This document shows, in pieces, positions 1-6,832 of a stretch of DNA of 18,975 nucleotides. Below the pieces are notes generated by a model, which saw nothing but the letters and a program-made list of their open reading frames with translations, did no database searches and was not told the DNA's origin. The stretch lies in the NCBI GenBank assembly GCA_913009925.1, contig CAJVWY010000002.1, positions 1-18,975 on the forward strand, given 5' to 3'. This stretch comes from an uncultured bacterium. GTDB taxonomy: Bacteria; Actinomycetota; Thermoleophilia; BMS3ABIN01. How positions within the stretch are numbered: position 1 is the first letter of the stretch; each line of letters starts with the position of its first letter. A program made the translations under genes and the position numbers.

Positions 1-68
1 TGGTAGCTCGCATGTAATAGGACTGGCAACGACTAGCTGTTCCCGTAATTTATAGTATTTTTTTTTTT
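1..68. other. Non-genomic end: sequencing noise plus flow-cell T-spacer
   Basis: An 11-base T-run directly precedes the P5 adapter, matching the poly-T spacer of the grafted P5 flow-cell oligo. The roughly 57 bases before it show no coding sense. This is what a short-insert read gives after running off the end of the oligo, so the stretch is most likely base-calling noise. It should be trimmed. Confidence 0.85.
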
Positions 69-126
69 AATGATACGGCGACCACCGAGATCTACACTCT
101 TTCCCTACACGACGCTCTTCCGATCT
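69..126 (+). other. Illumina P5 / TruSeq universal adapter
   Basis: These 58 bases read as the complete TruSeq universal adapter, from AATGATACGGCGACC to ACGCTCTTCCGATCT. Genomic sequence starts at 127. The open frame of the first gene therefore ends artificially here. Confidence 0.99.
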
Positions 127-1175
127 GCATGGAACGGCTGGGCGCCGATATCCTGGTGGTGCCGGAAGGCTCGCAGGAGTCCGGCGAGGCGGCCCTGATA
201 ACCGGGGTCCCCACCAGCTTTTACATGGAGCGGTCAGTGGTTGACCAGGTTGCCGCTGTACGGGGAGTGGACCGGGTCTCGCCCCAGCTGTTCATCGAAT
301 CCCTTATCTCCTCCGCCTGCTGCACGGGCCACGTACAGCTGGTGGGCTATGACCCCGATACGGACTTCGTTATTACGCCGTGGCTTGAGCAGAACGTCGA
401 CAAACCCCTGGAACGTGATGATGTAGTCATCGGTTCGCTGATACTCGCCAACAAGGGTGAAACAGTGAAGTTCTACGGGCATGACTTCGAGGTCGTAGGC
501 ATACTGGACGCCACCGGCATGGGCGCCGATGAGAGCGTGTTCATGACCCTGGATGCCGCCTACGCCATGGCGGAAGAATCGGCCCAAGACGCGGCCACAG
601 CCCTTGACCTGCAGCCCGGTCAGATCTCGTCGGTGCTGGTGAGAGTAGCGCCGGGGACCACCATCGAGCAGGTGGCTCAGCGCATCAAGACCAGTGTGCC
701 GGGCACCCTGGCCATGACCGCCAACGAGCTGAGCCGTTCAGTCACCGACCGGCTCTCGGGTTTCCTCAAAGGCTTTATCGTGCTCGATATCATCGTCTGG
801 ATCATGGCCCTGCTTACCATAGCCGCCATCTTCTCCATGATCGTCAATGAACGCCAGCGTGAGATCGGCCTGCTGAGGGCCATGGGCGGCAAGCGTGGCT
901 ATATCTTCCGTCTGATGACCACCGAGGCAGTACTGCTTACCGCCGCCGGCGGCCTGACAGGCATCATCCTCGGCGGCGCTGGCATGTTCATCTTCCGCGC
1001 AGTTATCACCGCCAGTCTGGGCATTCCTTACCTCTGGCCACCATTGTGGTTCTTCGCGATACTGGTACTGGGCACGCTGTTTCTCTCAGTGGCAAGCGGC
1101 GTGGCCGCGTCCCTCTATCCGGCGATAAGCTCCAGCCGCCTCGAACCCTATGCCGCCATACGAAAGGGAGAGTGA
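127..1175 (+). CDS. ABC transporter permease, MacB/FtsX type (5' truncated)
   Basis: This is the permease subunit of a MacB/LolCE-type ABC system, which couples ATP hydrolysis to work on the outer face of the membrane rather than forming a classic import channel. The N-terminal transmembrane segment is lost at the adapter junction; the ATG at 129 is probably an internal Met, because MERLGADILVVPEG looks like the start of the extracytoplasmic MacB_PCD-type domain. That domain fills about residues 1-205 and includes a Cys-Cys pair in SSACCTGHVQLVGYDP. An FtsX-like domain with three hydrophobic segments follows (about 212-238, 262-292, 302-332), with the usual cytoplasmic loop NERQREIGLLRAMGG, and the protein ends SSRLEPYAAIRKGE. 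The ATPase gene begins 10 bases after the stop. The substrate cannot be told from sequence. The family call is firm; the cargo is unknown. Confidence 0.9.
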
Positions 1176-1185
1176 CTGCAACACC

Positions 1186-1872
1186 ATGTCAGACAATATC
1201 ATTACACTGAAAGGTGTGAGCAAGACCTACAAGGTAGGCCCAAGCACGGTACGGGCCGTTGATGACGCCGCTCTGGAGATCGAGCGGGGGCGCATGGTGG
1301 CCATAGTCGGTCATTCCGGCAGCGGCAAGACTACGCTACTCAGCCTGATCGGCGGCCTTACCAAACCATCATCGGGAAAGGTGCTGCTGAACAGCACCGA
1401 TATCTGGTCCATCTCGGACAACGAACTGTCCATACTGAGGAACAAGATGATCGGCTTCTCCTTCCAGTTCGCCAGCCTCATCCCCACACTCAGTATCTAC
1501 GATAACGTACGATTACCCTCCACCTTCGACGGGGCGCCTCCAGTCAAGGAGGACCGGGCCCAGAAACTGCTGGAAATGGTGGGGTTAGAGGATCGGGGCA
1601 ATTCTTATCCGGCCCACCTCTCCGGCGGCGAACAGCGGCGGGTGGCGCTGGCCCGCACCCTGATGAACCAGCCGCAGCTCATCCTCGCCGACGAACCCAC
1701 CGGCGACCTGGACGAGGAGACAGAGGGCGAGATCCTCGATATCCTCAGGAAGATCAACGCCGGAGGTGCTACTATATTGCTCGTAACCCACTCGCGAGCG
1801 GTCGCTTCACAGGCGGAATATGAACTGCGGATGGACAAGGGGCACCTCTCTGAGAAACCTGCTGAATTCTGA
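1186..1872 (+). CDS. ABC transporter ATP-binding protein (LolD/MacB type)
   Basis: This 228-residue nucleotide-binding subunit partners the upstream permease on the cytoplasmic side. Walker A is GHSGSGKTT (42-50), the Q-loop glutamine lies in FSFQFASLIP (about Q94), the signature is LSGGEQRR (about 145-152), Walker B is LILADEP with catalytic E170, the D-loop is GDLD, and the H-loop is H202 in VTHS. Order and length fit the compact LolD/MacB/FtsE-like class. I chose the ATG at 1186, which gives the normal N-terminus MSDNIITLKGVSKTY; a longer in-frame ATG at 1150 lies inside the permease gene and adds non-family residues. A GGGAG lies 15 bases upstream of 1186, so initiation may depend on coupling to the permease. 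The lipoprotein gene follows 11 bases later. Confidence 0.95.
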   Translation: MSDNIITLKGVSKTYKVGPSTVRAVDDAALEIERGRMVAIVGHSGSGKTTLLSLIGGLTKPSSGKVLLNSTDIWSISDNELSILRNKMIGFSFQFASLIPTLSIYDNVRLPSTFDGAPPVKEDRAQKLLEMVGLEDRGNSYPAHLSGGEQRRVALARTLMNQPQLILADEPTGDLDEETEGEILDILRKINAGGATILLVTHSRAVASQAEYELRMDKGHLSEKPAEF

Positions 1873-1883
1873 AAGGGGTAGGT

Positions 1884-2201
1884 ATGAGACGCAACTTCAC
1901 TTTCATCATTCTGGCTTTGCTGCTGTCGGCCTGGCTGCTGACCGCCACCGGCTGCGGCGATAAACAGGGGTCCATCAACAAGGAAGTCCACGGACAGATC
2001 ACCAACGGTATGACCATGGACGAAGTGGATGCGGTCGCCGGCCAGCCGGAGCGCTCTCACAGCATCGGCTCCGCTCAGAACCCCCAGATATTTTGGTATT
2101 ACAACAAGTCGGAAGGCAAAGGTTTCGTCCGCGTGGTATTCGAGGAAGGCAAGGTGACCACCGTCTCTCCTTACGACGAGAGCATCACCCCCGAATCCTG
2201 A
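1884..2201 (+). CDS. Small SmpA/BamE-like lipoprotein
   Basis: This is a 105-residue predicted lipoprotein. A basic start (MRRN), a hydrophobic stretch (FIILALLLSAWLL) and a lipobox-like ATGC put the lipidated Cys at about residue 24. The mature part has the SmpA/OmlA/BamE-like pattern: ITNGMTMDEVDAVAGQPERS, then WYYNKSEGKGFVRVVFEEGKVTTV. In Gram-negatives such domains occur in outer-membrane assembly lipoproteins; similar small domains also occur in Gram-positive lipoproteins, so the fold alone does not prove an outer membrane. An AGGGG-rich site lies just upstream. It starts 11 bases after the ATPase stop and is probably co-transcribed, so it may be the extracytoplasmic partner of the transporter (inference). 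Confidence 0.8.
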   Translation: MRRNFTFIILALLLSAWLLTATGCGDKQGSINKEVHGQITNGMTMDEVDAVAGQPERSHSIGSAQNPQIFWYYNKSEGKGFVRVVFEEGKVTTVSPYDESITPES

Positions 2202-2637
2202 TCGAACCCCCGGCCTGGTACTGAATATTCCCGGATTCCCGGGGCGTGGGCAATGTAACAGCGCCGATTCGAACGTCATTATTCTGGCTATAGTGTGTTA
2301 TTTGGTACACCAGGAGTAGGATACGGCTCAATGACTGCGTCCCGCCATCCCTGTCTGTGGTATTTTTTCCTCAACCAGGACCGCCGTTCGCCTCGATTTC
2401 CGACTGATTTCAGGAGAAAAGGCCCACAATCCGTATCATCGAAGCTTTTTTAGCTTTTTCTCCAACTTGGCAAGCTGTTTGCTGCTAATAAATGTGAAAA
2501 GCCTTGATCCCATACTAAAACCCTCTTTCTAACGGTTTGGGAAAGCTGGCTTTCCACTTTTCCGGGGCCTGCCTGTGACGGCAGGCAGGCCCGGAAACAA
2601 TCGCGGGGGCAACGGAACAGCCGCAAAGGAGAGAGCA
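2202..2637. other. 436-base gap without a convincing gene
   Basis: This AT-richer stretch separates the ABC operon from the PqqD-like gene. A weak inverted repeat near 2207-2246 (CCCCGG pairing with CCGGGG across a long loop) could end the ABC transcript, but it has no U-tract. A 40-codon frame at 2331-2453 has poor amino-acid content and an AGGAG placed about 14 bases away; I do not call it a gene. No clear sigma70 promoter was found, although the PqqD-like gene needs one. The main structured element is the hairpin at 2559-2597. Confidence 0.5.
2559..2597 (+). repeat. Long GC-rich hairpin in the leader of the PqqD-like gene
   Basis: The arms TTTCCGGG-g-CCTGCCTG and CAGGCAGG-CCCGGAAA pair over 16 bp with one bulged G and a TGACGG loop. 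No T-run follows, so it is not a standard intrinsic terminator. It lies about 40 bases before the ATG of the PqqD-like gene. It could be a leader structure, an end of the upstream transcript that needs Rho, or a dispersed intergenic repeat. Confidence 0.6.
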
Positions 2638-2901
2638 ATGGGAATAAGCGAGGAAACTGCCACCCACTTGTCCGGCAGCGGACAGACGACCGGTGAAGTT
2701 CACGACCTTATCATGCATAGCGCCATAGCAGAAAAGGTATGGGAATTACTGGGTCATACGCTCACACTGCCCGATATCGCCGCTGTGATCTCGTCAGAGT
2801 TCGGGCTCCCACGTGAACGCGCCATGTCCGAGACCCGGGAGCTCGTTGATATCTTCAACAGGGCGGACTTCGTTACCGTCTTGCGCGGACCGCGTCACTA
2901 G
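2638..2901 (+). CDS. PqqD-like (RRE-type) small protein
   Basis: This 87-residue protein has the PqqD-family pattern: a short beta-rich lead (GEVHDLIMHS), a helix AEKVWELLGHTLTLPDIAAVISSEFGLP, then RERAMSETRELVDIFNRADFVTVL. In PqqD and the lasso-peptide B1 proteins this winged-helix-like domain is the RiPP recognition element that binds a precursor's leader and presents it to modifying enzymes. The start at 2638 has an AAAGGAGAG site 5-6 bases upstream; an upstream in-frame start falls inside the leader hairpin and is unlikely. The gene stands alone, with no radical SAM enzyme, cyclase or protease next to it, and faces a convergent zinc-finger gene. A peptide with a lasso-type leader is encoded about 4 kb downstream (6833-6967) and is a possible partner. 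The family call rests on pattern by eye. Confidence 0.7.
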   Translation: MGISEETATHLSGSGQTTGEVHDLIMHSAIAEKVWELLGHTLTLPDIAAVISSEFGLPRERAMSETRELVDIFNRADFVTVLRGPRH

Positions 2902-2928
2902 AACCGCAATCTTCCCGACAGCGGGTGA

Positions 2929-3960
2929 TCAATCTTGCCTGCCGGCCGCGGCCTTGCCTATCCATCCCCTGACAGTCTCCATATCGGACCCCAGCTGGCC
3001 CGCTATCTCATCGTAGTCCATACCCTTATCCCTGAGCTCCCTGGCGCGCGCCTGCCGGTCACGATATGCCTTGCTGCGGCAGGCGTTGGAACAGAAATAG
3101 CGGTTCGTCCGGGCCGTATAATGGTCGATTTCAAACCACGTGTCGCACTGGCGGCAGCGACGGTAATCCTTCTCCTGTGTTATGGACTGGGAGAGTTGAA
3201 GCCAGAGGGCACCGATCAGGTTGTTGGGTACGAAATAGAGGCTCCAGCCGTTCAGATGTCTGTCATCCCACAGTATCCTCGGAGAGATACGCCTCTCCAG
3301 GTGCTGGTTGGCGATGGCCTGCACCGCCAGCAAGGCGGTACCGGCCAGGTTGCCCGCCCGGTACATATTCAGGCTCTCCGGGTGGCTGCGGTACCATCTT
3401 AGCTCCCCCGGGTCCACATTGGGCAGCAGTCGCGAGGCGACACCATTCGCGGAGATCTCTCCCGCAGCCATGTCGGCCTCCACCCACCGCATCAGCGGCG
3501 AAAGAAATGCGTCCAGCCCCCTGCCATCCTCATCCTGGACCATATCCCATATCCGTAATGCTTTACGCATGGCGCGTATCTCGTCCCGCCATGATTCCAG
3601 GGGTTCCATCCGCAGATAGACGGGAGAGCTGCCCGCATGCGCCGTCTCACGCCCGAACCCCATCAGTCCGTACTCATCGGCAAAGCCGATGATGTCTTCC
3701 GGCTCCATGCCGGTCTCAGCGAACGCCCGAAACAGACATTTTTGCTCAAGAAGCGGGTTATACTGCTCCATGTCATAGGACCCGGGGCTCTCAGAAGGCT
3801 TGGCGGCGATCAGTCTCCCCTGCGCAACCCCCTCACCGTGGTTACCGTTCTTCTCATTGTCGCCGACACCCCCTGATTGGCCCCCAGCCAACCCCGCATC
3901 AACCAGCGTGTAGCCGGCGCTGCTTACGAACCATATGAAGTCAAATATCTCTCCTGGCAC
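2929..3960 (-). CDS. CGNR-like zinc-finger protein with C-terminal helix-turn-helix
   Basis: This 343-residue protein has a predicted all-helical body and ends with a four-Cys zinc finger, CRQC...FCSNAC (about 269-294), followed by basic residues KAYRDRQARARELRDKG. A helix-turn-helix-like tail follows: MDYDEIAGQLGSDMETVRGWI. The finger resembles those at the end of CGNR/ABATE-type stress-response regulators, so a DNA-binding regulatory role is plausible but not shown. I start at the GTG at 3958-3960, with a GAGGGG six bases before it, because a strong promoter (3995-4023) lies inside the longer frame that begins at the ATG ending at 4062. The 34 extra residues come from AT-rich DNA unlike the rest of the gene. 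If the upstream start is used, the protein has 377 residues. It is convergent with the PqqD-like gene (27-base gap) and divergent from the propeller gene. Confidence 0.75.
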   Translation of the reverse strand: MPGEIFDFIWFVSSAGYTLVDAGLAGGQSGGVGDNEKNGNHGEGVAQGRLIAAKPSESPGSYDMEQYNPLLEQKCLFRAFAETGMEPEDIIGFADEYGLMGFGRETAHAGSSPVYLRMEPLESWRDEIRAMRKALRIWDMVQDEDGRGLDAFLSPLMRWVEADMAAGEISANGVASRLLPNVDPGELRWYRSHPESLNMYRAGNLAGTALLAVQAIANQHLERRISPRILWDDRHLNGWSLYFVPNNLIGALWLQLSQSITQEKDYRRCRQCDTWFEIDHYTARTNRYFCSNACRSKAYRDRQARARELRDKGMDYDEIAGQLGSDMETVRGWIGKAAAGRQD

Positions 3961-3994
3961 GGAAAACCCCTCTATATTCGATATCGTTACGGGA

Positions 3995-4023
3995 ATTATA
4001 TCGGAATACGTATTGAATGTCCA
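3995..4023 (-). promoter_or_regulatory. Sigma70-type promoter for the zinc-finger gene
   Basis: On the minus strand, -35 TGGACA (4018-4023, 5 of 6 matches) and -10 TATAAT (3995-4000, perfect) are 17 bases apart. Transcription would begin near 3988, about 28 bases before the GTG start at 3960. This is the main reason for rejecting the longer start at 4062. Confidence 0.7.
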
Positions 4024-4330
4024 TACAAGTAGCGGATACAATTGTAATCGGTTAACTTGCATTTGTCTTCACAGGCAGGGGATAGGGGGATCGACAGGGG
4101 AAAGCCGGTCCTGGCTTCGGAATCACCAGGTTTTGCGATAGAACAGGGTGTTCCGGTTTAATGGTCAGCTTCCTCCACCGGCAACTTCAACCCTCCAGTT
4201 CTTCTCTCGTACCTCTCACCCCATTCCAGCGAAGACGCATTATCAAATTACGGGATACGGGAGGTGATGGCACAAATACAGGATGCAAGTCTAACCCTGA
4301 TAGATACATCACTATTAGGAGGATGAAGGG
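4024..4330. other. Intergenic region between divergent zinc-finger and propeller genes
   Basis: This region carries upstream DNA of the divergent minus-strand gene and the 5' leader of the propeller gene. A weak plus-strand promoter candidate is TTGCGA (4133-4138) with an 18-base spacer and TTTAAT (4157-4162), which would give a leader of roughly 160 bases. That leader contains a 19-codon frame at 4267-4326. The propeller gene's own ribosome site, AGGAGG, is about eight bases before its ATG at 4331. Nothing else was recognised. Confidence 0.4.
4267..4326 (+). CDS. Possible 19-residue leader peptide before the propeller gene
   Basis: The frame ATG-TGA encodes MAQIQDASLTLIDTSLLGG. A GGGAGG lies almost against the ATG (two bases), which is short spacing. 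Its end overlaps the AGGAGG ribosome site of the propeller gene, and its stop is 4 bases from the next ATG. This could be a translated upstream frame or chance. It matches no family I know. Confidence 0.2.
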   Translation: MAQIQDASLTLIDTSLLGG

Positions 4331-6787
4331 ATGAAAGTTGCATTGAGCAACACCAAATGGCAACTGCTGCTACTGGCAGCGCCGCTGGTACTGATTCTGG
4401 CGATAGCTATCGCCACCAGCGGCATGTCCGGCGCGGCTGATGCCGCTTACGGCGGCTACGGTTGCGGCGCCTATACGCCCTGCGACCAGGCACCGCCCGC
4501 CTCATACGGCCTCGGCAACGAGTTACTGTATGTGGCCAATGGTGACGCTAGCGATGTACTGGTGATTGATGCCAATACTATGCGTAAGGTGGACACCATA
4601 CCGGTGCCGGATGCCGATCCGGGCGGAGATGCCTGGGAGATCCACGGCATGGTCCCGTCCCCTGACAGGACGTCCGTCTACGCCGTAGGCGCCCTGTCCG
4701 GAACCTCGGCCGACGTTACCATGTACGAGATCGATACGGCTACCAAGAACGTGGTACGCACTATCGGCCCCATGTACAGCTCCAACGTCGGTTACTGCGG
4801 CATCGAGTACGACCGCAACGACGAGAACTCCAACCTGATCTACGCCACCAACATGGGGACGCCGTTACTCGGACCCTCCGGCAGCGTGGGCGGCTGGCAG
4901 GAAGTGGACATCTCCACCGGCACCGTGGGCAGGTACATACCCACGGACGCCAATGGCAACGGCGAAAGCAGTACCTGTGGTGTATCGTGGGATGCCGGCG
5001 GCACCCACGGCTACGCCGGCCTGATGTTCGACGCTCCCTCGTCTGAGACCTCGATGGACTGGCCGGGCGCTACTACCCTGACTTACAACGCCTCGTCCGG
5101 CACGCCGGGCATCTCCTACCACCAGAGCACGGTGGACAAGGAGCGTGGCCTGCTGTTCCAGTCGGGCGGCAACGGTCACGTCCTTGATGTCTTTGACATC
5201 AGCGGCGGCAATCCGGTACTGATCGGCACCATCGACCTGGCGGCGCTCACCGGCGTCCCCTCGGCCGAGCCTCATGGCCCGGAGATCTCCGCGGCCAACA
5301 GCGACGTCCTGTATGTCAATACACGCCAGGTACCCAACCCTGACCCATCGGGCGGTACGGTACTGGCTATTGACGTCAGCGACGTCAACGCTCCTGTACT
5401 GATCGGCGGCTACGTCGGCACCAACAAATCATCTTGCGGTGTCTTCGCCGACGCGGACAAGAGCCTGTACTACAGCCACGCAGATCCCAGCGGCACCGGC
5501 AGCGAGACTCTGCTGGTGGCTAACGGCAACGACAGCGACGTGCTGGTAGCTGACGTCGCTTCCATGTCCTGGGTGGACAGTATCAATATCCCGGACGCCG
5601 ATCCGGCCGGAAACGCCTGGGAGATCCACGGCATGATCCCGTCTCCTGACAGGACGTCCGTCTACGCCGTAGGCGCCCTGTCCGGCACCTCGGCTGACGT
5701 GACCATGTACCAGGTCAACTCGGCCAACGACGATGTGGTCCGCACCATCGGACCCCTGTACGGCTCCAACGTCGGTTACTGCGGCATCGAGTACGACCGC
5801 AACGACGAGAGCTCTAACCTGGTGTATGCCACCAACATGGGAACGCCGCTGCTCGGCCCCGTCGACAGCGTGGGCGGCTGGCAGGAAGTGGACATCTCCA
5901 CCGGCACCGTTGGCAGGTTCATCAACACCGATGCCAACGGCAACGGCGAGTCCAGCACCTGTGGTGTCGCCTGGGATTCGAGCGGCACCCACGGCTACGC
6001 CGGACTGATGTTCGACGCACCGTCCTCGGAGACCGATATGGACTGGCCGGGCGCTACCACGATGAACTACAACGCCTCGTCCGGCACGCCGGGCATCTCC
6101 TACCACCAGAACACGGTGGCCAAGGATCGCGGCCTGCTGTTCCAGTCCGGTGGTACCGGTGGTGTCCTTGATGTCTTCGACATCGGTGGCGGCAATCCGG
6201 TACTGGTCGGCACCATCGACCTCGTCGCTCTCACCGGTGCTCCTACTACCGAGCCACATGGCCCGGAGATCTCGTCTATCGACGAGAACATCCTGTACGT
6301 CAACGTACGCCAGGTACCCAGCCCCCACCCCTCGGGTGGCTCAGTGCTGGTTATCGACGTCAGCGACGTTACCGCTCCGGTGCTGCTTGGTACGATACAG
6401 GGCACCAACGAAGGTTCCTGCGGCGTCTTCGCCATGAGTACCGCTTCATGGAATCCCGGCCAGCCCGCCCTGAGCCTCAACATGGACGCGGTCTACTGGA
6501 GTTCGGTGGCTGACTACAACAACCGCATCCTGTCCGTTGACTACACCGTCAGCAATGCCGGACCGGATGCCAAGGACGTCACCATCGCCGGCACGGTCGA
6601 CAGCGGCGGCGTGACCTCGGTGAACACGCCCAGCCTGGCCAGCGACATAGCCAGCGGCGGCGGTCATACCTACATCGTCGAGTACCATGTGCCCGTCGGT
6701 GTAGTGGTGTTCACCTCCACCGTATATGCGACCGCTCAGAGCGGCGCCACCATCTACGACTACCCCGGCCCATACCCCGGACCCTAA
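4331..6787 (+). CDS. Secreted tandem beta-propeller protein (YVTN/YncE-like) with C-terminal beta-sandwich
   Basis: This is an 818-residue exported protein. Residues 1-39 look like a signal peptide (hydrophobic QLLLLAAPLVLILAIAIA, then GAADAA), followed by a Gly/Tyr/Cys-rich linker. Two copies of a beta-propeller unit of YVTN type follow, at about 64-373 and 392-701. They align without a single gap at an offset of 328 residues and are roughly three quarters identical by eye. Each copy keeps three Cys (156, 216, 369; 484, 544, 697) and three notable His in IHGM, SYHQ and EPHGPEIS (105, 264, 315; 433, 592, 643). Residues about 706-805 look like a CARDB/DUF11-type beta-sandwich (LSVDYTVSNAGPDAKDV), ending in YDYPGPYPGP without a sortase motif or membrane anchor. 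Start: AGGAGG about eight bases upstream. A 44-residue peptide gene follows after 45 bases. Ligand or reaction unknown; a distant link to selenium-binding/LVIVD propellers is possible. Confidence 0.85.
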   Translation: MKVALSNTKWQLLLLAAPLVLILAIAIATSGMSGAADAAYGGYGCGAYTPCDQAPPASYGLGNELLYVANGDASDVLVIDANTMRKVDTIPVPDADPGGDAWEIHGMVPSPDRTSVYAVGALSGTSADVTMYEIDTATKNVVRTIGPMYSSNVGYCGIEYDRNDENSNLIYATNMGTPLLGPSGSVGGWQEVDISTGTVGRYIPTDANGNGESSTCGVSWDAGGTHGYAGLMFDAPSSETSMDWPGATTLTYNASSGTPGISYHQSTVDKERGLLFQSGGNGHVLDVFDISGGNPVLIGTIDLAALTGVPSAEPHGPEISAANSDVLYVNTRQVPNPDPSGGTVLAIDVSDVNAPVLIGGYVGTNKSSCGVFADADKSLYYSHADPSGTGSETLLVANGNDSDVLVADVASMSWVDSINIPDADPAGNAWEIHGMIPSPDRTSVYAVGALSGTSADVTMYQVNSANDDVVRTIGPLYGSNVGYCGIEYDRNDESSNLVYATNMGTPLLGPVDSVGGWQEVDISTGTVGRFINTDANGNGESSTCGVAWDSSGTHGYAGLMFDAPSSETDMDWPGATTMNYNASSGTPGISYHQNTVAKDRGLLFQSGGTGGVLDVFDIGGGNPVLVGTIDLVALTGAPTTEPHGPEISSIDENILYVNVRQVPSPHPSGGSVLVIDVSDVTAPVLLGTIQGTNEGSCGVFAMSTASWNPGQPALSLNMDAVYWSSVADYNNRILSVDYTVSNAGPDAKDVTIAGTVDSGGVTSVNTPSLASDIASGGGHTYIVEYHVPVGVVVFTSTVYATAQSGATIYDYPGPYPGP
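4520..5449 (+). repeat. Propeller repeat, copy 1
   Basis: This encodes residues 64-373 (ELLYVANGD to SSCGVFA). It pairs in register with 5504-6433 at a period of exactly 984 bases, with long near-identical DNA blocks around the AWEIHGM, GYCGIEYDRND and GTPGISYHQ segments. Confidence 0.9.
5504..6433 (+). repeat. Propeller repeat, copy 2
   Basis: This encodes residues 392-701 (ETLLVANGN to GSCGVFA). The first 40 residues are the most diverged from copy 1, while the middle (PSPDRTSVYAVGALSG to the YHQ motif) is nearly identical, which suggests recent duplication or gene conversion. Confidence 0.9.
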
Positions 6788-6832
6788 GGGCGAGTCGGAG
6801 ATAACGGCGAACTGACGTGAAAGGAGAACGAG

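Noticed and set aside
1605..2279. Minus-strand open frame of 224 codons across the ATPase and lipoprotein genes
   Set aside because: It is antisense to two well-supported genes and has no domain.
2331..2453. 40-codon plus-strand frame in the gap before the PqqD-like gene
   Set aside because: It has poor ribosome-site spacing, no coding-like composition and no recognisable motif.
5429..6328. Long minus-strand open frame (299 codons) and another at 4865-5275
   Set aside because: They are shadows of the GC-rich propeller repeats; their sequence is low-complexity Gly/Val/Asp/Arg with no family features.
4520..6433. CRISPR or mobile-element repeats
   Set aside because: The only long repeat is the in-frame duplication of the propeller; there are no short spaced repeats, transposase or integrase genes in the window.
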